Shown here: positions 8,479 to 13,911 of the stretch, piece by piece
Layout of the letters: every line of letters starts with the position of its first letter
Position numbering within the stretch: position 1 is the first letter of the stretch
NCBI GenBank assembly: GCA_023864145.1
Contig: JAIVER010000002.1
Coordinates: 1 to 21,670, forward strand
Source of the DNA: Thiohalomonas sp.
Lineage (GTDB): Bacteria; Pseudomonadota; Gammaproteobacteria; GRL18
Reading direction: 5' to 3'
DNA: 21,670 nucleotides
The notes under the pieces: generated by a model
Databases searched by the model: none
Seen by the model: only the letters and a program-made list of their open reading frames with translations
Told to the model about the DNA's origin: nothing
Translations under genes and position numbers: made by a program

Positions 8479-8871
8479 TTAATCACCAAATGTTATTAAA
8501 CGATCAGCCTGGATAGCACCTTCCACTAACTGACCCAAGCCCGAAATATGGAATGCCGGGTGGATATTGTCTGCATCTTTGCCCTGTCTTCCTGCTTCAT
8601 CAGCATCCAACATACCGCGACGCTGCGCAGCAGCAATACAAACAACCATATCCAATTCATGTTCTTTAGCCAAAGCAGCCCAGTTTTCCGTAATATTACG
8701 ATCATCCTGAGGTGGGATAGCCAAACGAGTAGCATTATTTACGCCATCGTTATAAAAAAACACACGATAAATTTCATGACCTTTTTCTAAAGCAGCCTTG
8801 GCAAACTGATAGGCTGTATCTGATGCCTGGTGCTGGTAAGGTCCTTCATTAATTAATAATGTAAATTTCAT
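8479..8871 (-). CDS. dsrE: DsrE, TusD-like subunit carrying the active cysteine
   Basis: This 130-aa cytoplasmic protein has the catalytic cysteine at C78 in MVVCIAAAQRRG, the same number as the essential Cys78 of Allochromatium DsrE. That cysteine binds sulfur as a persulfide and passes it to DsrC. The N-terminal INEGPYQHQASDTAYQFAKA segment is typical of the family. Possession of this cysteine, together with dsrH and dsrF next door, is a marker of sulfur oxidisers as opposed to sulfate reducers. The start is ATG with AAGGA before it. A hairpin lies between this gene and dsrB. Confidence 0.95.
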   Translation of the reverse strand: MKFTLLINEGPYQHQASDTAYQFAKAALEKGHEIYRVFFYNDGVNNATRLAIPPQDDRNITENWAALAKEHELDMVVCIAAAQRRGMLDADEAGRQGKDADNIHPAFHISGLGQLVEGAIQADRLITFGD

Positions 8872-8892
8872 TAAGGATTTTACCTATCTCAA

Positions 8893-8919
8893 CCAAGGGG
8901 CTTCCTAAGAAGCCCCTGG
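8893..8919 (-). promoter_or_regulatory. Intraoperon hairpin between dsrB and dsrE
   Basis: Arms 8896-8904 (AGGGGCTTC) and 8909-8917 are perfect 9-bp complements around a 4-nt loop, and CC/GG pairs beyond a one-base bulge extend it. It lies 5 nt after the dsrB stop codon and 22 nt before the dsrE start. No T tract follows on the minus strand, so a full terminator is unlikely. It may protect the 3' end of the dsrAB message or mark a processing site. Confidence 0.65.
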
Positions 8920-8923
8920 TCAA

Positions 8924-10000
8924 TTAAAAGTGAATGTGTGTAGAAGCGTTAAGGCTGTTACGAGCGCCTCTCCAGTCATCAATATGGAACTTGGTGAATG
9001 GCAGACCCGTTTTCTCAAAGAAACCGAACCAGCCGATTCTTTCAATCCAGTCATTCATACGTTCCCAACCCTTAGCGTCTTCTTTGTAGACTTTCAGGAT
9101 ACGCTTAACTAAAGCTGTTGCTTCAGGCCAACGAGGTGGATTGTTAGGAATACCAGCAGCAACCAGTTTTTGGAATGTTGGCTTGCCACGCGCGTTTGAG
9201 TGATTACCACCTACCCAGACTGCTAATGTTGTATGAATAGCATCATTAATCAGCATTGGAGGACAAGGAGGATAACATGCACCACAACAGATACATTTCT
9301 TCTCATCAACTTCTAATGTCGGCTTACCATCAACCATTGCAGGACGAATAGCAGCTACTGGACAACGTGCAACAATTGTCGGACGTTCACAAGCATTAGC
9401 AACTAATTCATGAGCAATTTTAGGTGGCTTGGTGTGTTGAATGTTAATCGCGATATCACCTTGTCCACCACAGTTAATCTGGCAGCAGGAAGTCGTGATA
9501 TGAACACGGTTAGGCATTTCTTCACGTTTGAATTCGTCAACCAGCTCATCCATCATTGACTTAACAACACCAGATGCATCTGATCCAGGAATATCACAAT
9601 GCAACCAACCCTGTGTATGAGAAGGTGCAGTAATGGTAGGACCTGTACCACCAACAATTAAACCAGCTTTTTCAATCGCTTCAATCATTGGAGCAACTTT
9701 TGCTTCGCTATCAACCATATATTCCAGGTTAGAACGAATGGTGAAACGGATAAAACCATCACCTAAGTCGTTTGCGATGCGGGTAATTTCACGTAATGTG
9801 TAGACATCAAGAATACGAGCTGTACCAACACGGATTGTGTAAATTTCGTCGCCGCTATGAGCAACATGTTTTAATACACCTGGACGTGGTCTTTCATGGT
9901 ATTTCCATAGTCCAAAGTTTCTACGCATTGTTGGATGCATATACTGGAATCCATCTGGAGCGCCAGATTCGATAGGCATTTTAGGTTTTTCTGCAGCCAT
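8924..10000 (-). CDS. dsrB: DsrB, beta subunit of reverse dissimilatory sulfite reductase
   Basis: This 358-aa protein has the sulfite-reductase siroheme/[4Fe-4S] signatures: C135 and C172/C173 with C-X3-C at C173-C177. An inserted ferredoxin domain carries C236/C239/C242/C246 (CICCGACYPPCP) with C213 as partner. DsrB forms the alpha2beta2 enzyme with DsrA and works in the cytoplasm, oxidising DsrC-bound sulfur to sulfite. The start ATG is preceded by AGGAAAT. It follows dsrA by 92 bp holding a hairpin. Length and motifs are complete. The oxidative direction is inferred from the DsrEFH/DsrL context. Confidence 0.97.
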   Translation of the reverse strand: MAAEKPKMPIESGAPDGFQYMHPTMRRNFGLWKYHERPRPGVLKHVAHSGDEIYTIRVGTARILDVYTLREITRIANDLGDGFIRFTIRSNLEYMVDSEAKVAPMIEAIEKAGLIVGGTGPTITAPSHTQGWLHCDIPGSDASGVVKSMMDELVDEFKREEMPNRVHITTSCCQINCGGQGDIAINIQHTKPPKIAHELVANACERPTIVARCPVAAIRPAMVDGKPTLEVDEKKCICCGACYPPCPPMLINDAIHTTLAVWVGGNHSNARGKPTFQKLVAAGIPNNPPRWPEATALVKRILKVYKEDAKGWERMNDWIERIGWFGFFEKTGLPFTKFHIDDWRGARNSLNASTHIHF

Positions 10001-10026
10001 TGTTATTTCCTATTCTAATAAACTTA

Positions 10027-10067
10027 TGATCATTGCCGGATATCTACTTGATATCCGGCAATAATCA
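10027..10067 (-). promoter_or_regulatory. Intraoperon hairpin between dsrA and dsrB
   Basis: Arms 10032-10044 (ATTGCCGGATATC) and 10050-10062 are perfect 13-bp complements around a 5-nt loop. After one mismatch the stem goes on with ATGAT/ATCAT. No T tract follows it on the minus strand. It lies midway between the two genes that must be made in equal amounts, so it is more likely a stability or processing element than a terminator. Confidence 0.65.
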
Positions 10068-10092
10068 TTCAATTCAATGTTTGAAAAATGAG

Positions 10093-11352
10093 TTATGCGG
10101 TAGCAGCTTCTGCTTTCTTGTCATACCACTTCTTAACTTCTTCGTCCCAGCCATCCATACGTACATATGAACACTGACGAGGCTCGCTAACCATATTTGG
10201 ATCTAAGTCAAGACCAATACCTTCAAGGTAGTTCACCAGACCGATTCGCTCGATCATCTCACCAGTACGCTCATGTTCTAAAGCATTTTCTGCGAAGAAA
10301 TCAATCATTTCACCAGTCAGTTCAACCAGCTCTTCAATCTCTTCCATGGTGTCAACTTTCATAAATGGCGCAACGACAGTACCCATCATGTCACCAATCT
10401 TCAGTGTACGCTTACCACCAATTAGAATGGTTACACCTTTATCATCACCAGGAGCCAGTGCTTTGGTCATGACATTGATACAATGCATGCAACGCACACA
10501 TTCTTTGTTATTCACTTCAAGTGTATTGTCATCGGCCAATTTGATAGCATTGGAAGGACAACGATCAGTCACATTATCAATGACATAATCACGACCTTTT
10601 AATTCCACAAATGCCTTAACCTCATCCTGATTAACTTTCATGTCATCTCTCCAGATACCGATTACAGCCATATCTGCACGTTCGATTGCATTGGTACAAT
10701 CGTTTGGACAACCTGAGACCTTTACTTTAAATTTATAGGGTAAGGCCGGTCTGTGCAAGTCATCCTGAAATTCATTGACCAGGTGACGCATCAGGCCATG
10801 CTCATTGGTACAGGAATGTTCACAACGGGCTGCACCAACACAAGCCATCGCAGTACGGACACAGGGGCCGGCACCACCTAAGTCAAAACCATAGGAATTG
10901 AGCTTATCAAAAAAAGGCTGCATCTCTGCGGTGCTCGAACCGATAAACATAATATTACCCGTTTGACCATGGAAAGTTTGCAGACCAGAACCATGCTTTT
11001 CCCAGTCATCCGCTAATTGATTCAGGATATCAGCAGTATAGAAGTTACCCGCCGGCGGCTGAATACGCACTGTATGGAATTCTTTTGATTCAGGGAAGTG
11101 ATCAGCAATTTCAGAGAAACGAGGGATAATACCGCCTCCGTAACCAAATACAGAAACAGTACCGCCTTTCCACCAACCCATACGAGTTTCGTAGGAATGT
11201 TCCAGCTGGCCTAATAAACCGCCAACCATTGAATTGATACGCTCATCAGGGTGGTCATCTCTTAAACGCTTGAATGATGTAATAAAGCTGGGCCATTCGC
11301 CATTTTCCAGCTCATCTAGCATCGGAGTATCATAGATTGTTACTTTAGGCAC
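10093..11352 (-). CDS. dsrA: DsrA, alpha subunit of reverse dissimilatory sulfite reductase
   Basis: This 419-aa protein carries the active-site siroheme-[4Fe-4S] motifs C171-X5-C177 and C215-X3-C219 (GCPNDC), plus an inserted ferredoxin domain with C265 and C285/C288/C291. It is the first gene of the dsr operon. DsrAB removes six electrons from DsrC-bound sulfur to make sulfite. The prosthetic group in such enzymes is the amidated siroheme made by DsrN, whose gene is across the control region. The start is GTG with a strong AAGGGAG site 7 nt upstream. The N-terminal segment TPMLDELENGEWPSFI agrees with DsrA of other sulfur oxidisers, which supports the start. Confidence 0.97.
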   Translation of the reverse strand: MPKVTIYDTPMLDELENGEWPSFITSFKRLRDDHPDERINSMVGGLLGQLEHSYETRMGWWKGGTVSVFGYGGGIIPRFSEIADHFPESKEFHTVRIQPPAGNFYTADILNQLADDWEKHGSGLQTFHGQTGNIMFIGSSTAEMQPFFDKLNSYGFDLGGAGPCVRTAMACVGAARCEHSCTNEHGLMRHLVNEFQDDLHRPALPYKFKVKVSGCPNDCTNAIERADMAVIGIWRDDMKVNQDEVKAFVELKGRDYVIDNVTDRCPSNAIKLADDNTLEVNNKECVRCMHCINVMTKALAPGDDKGVTILIGGKRTLKIGDMMGTVVAPFMKVDTMEEIEELVELTGEMIDFFAENALEHERTGEMIERIGLVNYLEGIGLDLDPNMVSEPRQCSYVRMDGWDEEVKKWYDKKAEAATA

Positions 11353-11389
11353 GGTTTTCTCCCTTAGGTAAATTTGGTGCGACTAACAA

Positions 11390-11418
11390 ATAATCGTTTG
11401 GTATTTTAATTCTGTCAC
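11390..11418 (-). promoter_or_regulatory. Candidate sigma70 promoter of the dsr operon
   Basis: Read on the minus strand, GTGACA (11418-11413) and GATTAT (11395-11390) are separated by exactly 17 bp. The -35 matches the consensus in five of six bases and the -10 in four of six. Transcription would start near 11383, giving a leader of about 30 nt to the dsrA GTG. This is a visual prediction. Confidence 0.45.
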
Positions 11419-11589
11419 AAGCTATTTGAAAATTTAGTAAATCAGCTTATAACAATAAACTATTAAGCCATGCAAAGATACAGGATTAATTCATTTATCA
11501 CAAGACACACAAAAAACAATGGTGTGAATTTTAGGACTTAATAATAAACTATTAAACCCTTCCTTATGGGAGACATACACCCCACTCTA

Positions 11590-11607
11590 ATATCCCCTTG
11601 GGGATAT
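11590..11607. promoter_or_regulatory. Palindrome of NarL-like 7-2-7 form upstream of dsrA
   Basis: ATATCCCC and GGGGATAT are perfect 8-bp arms around TT. Stripped of the outer pair, this is a 7-2-7 inverted heptamer, the layout bound by NarL/NarP, though the heptamer TATCCCC matches the E. coli TACYYMT consensus only partly. It lies about 240 nt before the dsrA start. A NarL-type regulator is encoded at 17650-18300, so binding by that protein is a reasonable guess. Confidence 0.4.
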
Positions 11608-11857
11608 ATCATTCTAGGACTGAAAATATGATTTAAGAAATGAAATTATTTATCAAGTACTTAACTAGCATATTTACAATAAGCTTTGATTTTGTATGAC
11701 TATTTTTTTTCATCGTATAATATTTCTTTTAATCGTAAATTTGTTATCTTACGTTCTACGCTCATAATATGCTGGTGATTATATACTATCCCGGTTTATC
11801 ATTAACTGATGAAAATCAATTTATCTCTGCAATTCTTATAAAATTATGGCTTTGCAC

Positions 11858-11886
11858 TTGAAATCATACGATTTAAAACCTATTTA
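11858..11886 (+). promoter_or_regulatory. Candidate promoter of the accessory block
   Basis: TTGAAA (11858-11863) and TATTTA (11881-11886) are 17 bp apart, 44 nt before the ATG at 11930. Five of six and four of six bases fit the sigma70 consensus. An inverted ATCGTA box overlaps the spacer. A visual prediction only. Confidence 0.35.
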
Positions 11887-11929
11887 TTTTTCATAATATA
11901 CTGTTAATCTAATTTAATGAGCAATTTAT

Positions 11930-12121
11930 ATGTTAATTTTAAGTGAAGTTTTAATTCAAAATTATCAATTAGAGTCCTATGCTGATTTAATCAAATTGAT
12001 TCAAAGTAAAGCCGCTGCTGGTGAAATGTTTTTTGATATTGATATAAAGCCTCCTTATTCTGACACGCCTGATGAGTGGGAAACCGATCTGGAAGCCAGG
12101 TTTACCAGCCCGGCTAAATAA
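11930..12121 (+). CDS. Small acidic protein of unknown function (63 aa)
   Basis: I do not recognise this protein. It is 63 aa, acidic in its second half (DIDIKPPYSDTPDEWETDLE), with no cysteine, no signal peptide and no membrane segment. The N-terminal half is predicted helical (ESYADLIKLIQSKAAAG). Support for it as a gene is its place 30 bp before the Cas6-like gene on the same strand, a plausible promoter upstream and an open frame filling the gap. The ribosome-binding site is weak. It could be a partner or leader of the Cas6-like protein. The alternative is that it is not translated. Confidence 0.5.
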   Translation: MLILSEVLIQNYQLESYADLIKLIQSKAAAGEMFFDIDIKPPYSDTPDEWETDLEARFTSPAK

Positions 12122-12151
12122 TTCAGATTCACTAAATAAAGAGTATTTATT

Positions 12152-12838
12152 ATGTTTTGGAGTGAAGAGGATAGACCGGACGAGTTTCAAGCCCCTGAAA
12201 ATGTGATTGATCTGTCGTTTAAGGTCTCATGTAAACAAATCAAGCTGGATCATGCCTGGGCTTTAACTGATGCCCTAAGTGAGTTATTACCCTGGTTTAA
12301 AGAAGAAGCTCAGGCTGCTGTGCATCATATTTATATCCCGCAATCTGGAAATGGCTGGATTCGCCCTGATGATTTTCAGGATGAGCTGATTCAGTTATCT
12401 CGTCGTACCCGACTTAAAATCCGTATCCCCCATCATAAATTGACTGAGCTGCAGTCAATTTCGGGTGAGACCATCTCTATTGATGGTAATGATTTAACAT
12501 TTGGTCAATCTGAAGCCCACCTGTTGAGTACGATGACCACTATTGTTGCCCGCCATGTACATGTTCCCGAAACAGATGAGAATGAGCAGGCATTTTTACT
12601 GGCGGTACAAAAACAAATTAATGAACAGGGAATACAGCTCAGAAAAATGTTATGTGGTAAATCTCATCAATTAAAAACACCTCCTGGTATGATAAAAACA
12701 CGCAGCTTAATGATTGCTGATATTTCACCTGAGGAATCAATCCGACTTCAGGAACATGGTGTCGGCCACTATTATAGCTATGGTTGTGGTGTTTTTATTC
12801 CACAAAAGGGAATAACTGCAGTCAATGCAACAGACTAA
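12152..12838 (+). CDS. Orphan Cas6-like protein (Cmx6/MYXAN type), possible RNA endoribonuclease
   Basis: This 228-aa protein resembles the Cas6/Cmx6 (I-MYXAN) family. The opening strand VIDLSFKVSCKQIKLDHAWALTD (18-40), the middle GNGWIRPDD and LIQLSRRTRLKIRIP (79-93), the pair RKMLCGK (164-170), and above all the C-terminal SPEESIRLQEHGVG-x5-GCGVFIPQKG (192-220) fit. The last is the glycine-rich GhGxxxxxGhG loop of Cas6 RAMP folds (G203, G205, G211, G213). Candidate catalytic histidines are H34, H58 and H59. Cas6 enzymes cut CRISPR precursor RNA at hairpins. Here there is no CRISPR array and no other cas gene in the window, so the substrate must be elsewhere or different. It pairs with a 63-aa orphan 30 bp upstream and follows dsrA divergently. 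The family call is from memory of its motifs, and cleavage activity is not shown. Confidence 0.72.
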   Translation: MFWSEEDRPDEFQAPENVIDLSFKVSCKQIKLDHAWALTDALSELLPWFKEEAQAAVHHIYIPQSGNGWIRPDDFQDELIQLSRRTRLKIRIPHHKLTELQSISGETISIDGNDLTFGQSEAHLLSTMTTIVARHVHVPETDENEQAFLLAVQKQINEQGIQLRKMLCGKSHQLKTPPGMIKTRSLMIADISPEESIRLQEHGVGHYYSYGCGVFIPQKGITAVNATD

Positions 12839-12852
12839 ATGATTCGCTATAC

Positions 12853-12929
12853 GGTGTCGGAATCAAATGGCAAAAAATATGAAATTAATAGTTCAAAGCT
12901 TATGCTTTAAGGCATTTGACTCCGACCCC
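12853..12929. repeat. Foldback (REP/MITE-like) sequence downstream of the Cas6-like gene
   Basis: Arms 12853-12871 and 12911-12929 pair in 16 of 19 positions, with the core GTCGGAxTCAAATG. An inner AAAGC/GCTTT hairpin lies at 12895-12908. The GGGGTCGGAGTCAAATG core resembles palindromes I associate with REP-type or IS200/605-related elements, but this is from memory. It begins 15 nt after the Cas6-like stop codon. An ACCCCC/GGGGGT pair (12925-12930, 12952-12957) overlaps the right arm. It may also act as a transcription barrier. Confidence 0.6.
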
Positions 12930-13059
12930 CTTTCTAATACTATCTCTTTTTGGGGGTGTATTTTATTTTAAACTCATATATTATCAATAACCTTAATTTA
13001 TTTATAATATACCAATTCATTCATAATGCGTTTTATGAAATTTTTAGGGAGCAGATTCA

Positions 13060-13398
13060 ATGGCTATTACTTTTGAAGGTAAAGAAATAGAACTAACCGC
13101 TAATGGATATCTTGTCGATATTGCTGACTGGAGCGAAGGCCTGGCTAAACAGATGGCTGCTGACGATGATATTGAATTAACTGACAAGCATTGGGATTTA
13201 ATTAATTTCCTGCGTGGCCAGTTCATAAACAATGGTGCTAAGAATCCAAATACTCGTACTTTAATTAAAGAAATGGGTGCAGCCTGGGGTGAAAAAATCG
13301 GTTCTAAGGATTTATACAACCTGTTTCCACAAGATCCCAGCAAGCAAGGCGGCCGTATATCAGGCTTACCAGAAAGTAAGCGTAAAGGTGGTTACTAA
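13060..13398 (+). CDS. Cysteine-less DsrC paralogue (RspA-like)
   Basis: This 112-aa protein clearly belongs to the DsrC/TusE/RspA superfamily: ITFEGKEIELTANGYLVDI (3-21) and DKHWDLINFLRGQF (42-55) parallel DsrC. The C-terminal arm keeps LFP-x5-KQ and GLP, but both redox cysteines are replaced by glycine: QACK becomes QGGR (G98) and the terminal GCV becomes GGY (G111). It therefore cannot carry sulfur by the DsrC chemistry. Family members without cysteines have been called RspA and are thought to be regulatory. The start has a strong AGGGAG site 8 nt upstream. A hairpin over the stop codon closes the gene. The canonical DsrC lies 5.4 kb away in the dsr operon. Regulatory function is an inference. 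Confidence 0.85.
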   Translation: MAITFEGKEIELTANGYLVDIADWSEGLAKQMAADDDIELTDKHWDLINFLRGQFINNGAKNPNTRTLIKEMGAAWGEKIGSKDLYNLFPQDPSKQGGRISGLPESKRKGGY

Positions 13399-13408
13399 TT
13401 TAGTAACC
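13390..13408 (+). terminator. Palindrome over the RspA-like stop codon
   Basis: GGTTACTAA (13390-13398) and TTAGTAACC (13400-13408) are perfect 9-bp arms with one base between. As a hairpin at least six pairs remain around a 7-nt loop. A second imperfect hairpin follows at 13418-13458 (AAACTAA-CCT with AGG-TTAGTTT). Neither has a clear T tract, so termination is tentative. Confidence 0.4.
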
Positions 13409-13561
13409 AGTCACGACAAAACTAAACCTCACTGACTTCACTGAGTAAGGCTTAGTTTCGCACTACCCATTGTAGATATAGTATATAACTAGCTTCTAAT
13501 ATATATTGTTTGCAAATTATTAGCTTATAACTGATTAATTTCAGTTTATCGGAGATATTAA

Positions 13562-13771
13562 ATGAGCACTAAAGCAGAACTAATTCAAGAATTAATTGCT
13601 ATGCAGACTAAATTCATTAAATTTGAAAATGAACATGGTATGCACCCTGATGATTACTATAATCCTGGTGCGGGACATGAATTAGAAACTTATAAAAATG
13701 ATTTCATGGAAAAAGCAATTCAGGTTTTAGACATGGCTCATGAAGAAAAGAATTCTTCCTGGAAACGTTAA
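13562..13771 (+). CDS. Small helical protein of unknown function (69 aa)
   Basis: I cannot assign a family. The 69-aa protein has no cysteine, signal peptide or membrane segment. It looks like two amphipathic helices (KAELIQELIAMQTKFIKFEN and ELETYKNDFMEKAIQVLDMA) joined by a conserved-looking turn, HPDDYYNPGAGHE (28-40). The ribosome-binding site GGAGA lies 7 nt before the ATG, and a clear terminator follows at 13793, so it is very likely a real gene transcribed on its own or with the RspA-like gene 163 bp upstream. Its position between a DsrC-type paralogue and dsrN suggests a role in sulfur oxidation, which is inference only. Confidence 0.7.
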   Translation: MSTKAELIQELIAMQTKFIKFENEHGMHPDDYYNPGAGHELETYKNDFMEKAIQVLDMAHEEKNSSWKR

Positions 13772-13792
13772 AAGCCAAGATTCTTATCTTAT

Positions 13793-13819
13793 AAAAAGGT
13801 CACTATCTGGCCTTTTTTT
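13793..13819 (+). terminator. Rho-independent terminator after the 69-aa gene
   Basis: AAAAAGGTC (13793-13801) and GGCCTTTTT (13809-13817) form a 9-bp stem with one G-U wobble around a 7-nt loop, running into seven T at 13813-13819. It is a classic form, 21 nt after the stop codon. It separates the accessory block from dsrN. Confidence 0.85.
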
Positions 13820-13911
13820 ATGTCTTTCTAATAATATAGCCTACCATTATTTGCATTTTTCACAGCTGCATAACGACTTGAAAAAAGCAAATATGCCCTT
13901 ATCTTATAGAC

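Larger units (their letters stand above)
11353..11929. other. Divergent dsrA / accessory-block control region (577 bp)
   Basis: No credible gene lies in this stretch, which is strongly AT-rich. It holds a sigma70-like promoter for each strand, a palindrome at 11590-11607, a 13-bp direct repeat (11454-11466 and 11543-11555), and ATCGTA boxes at 11712-11717 and 11732-11737, 20 bp apart, with an inverted copy at 11867-11872. A TATAAT at 11716-11721 could serve another plus-strand promoter, but its -35 is weak. The length is more than two promoters need, which suggests complex control. Confidence 0.7.

Noticed and set aside
11353..13060. CRISPR array near the Cas6-like gene
   Set aside because: I looked for regularly spaced repeats of 25-40 bp on both sides and found none. 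The foldback at 12853-12929 is a single inverted repeat.
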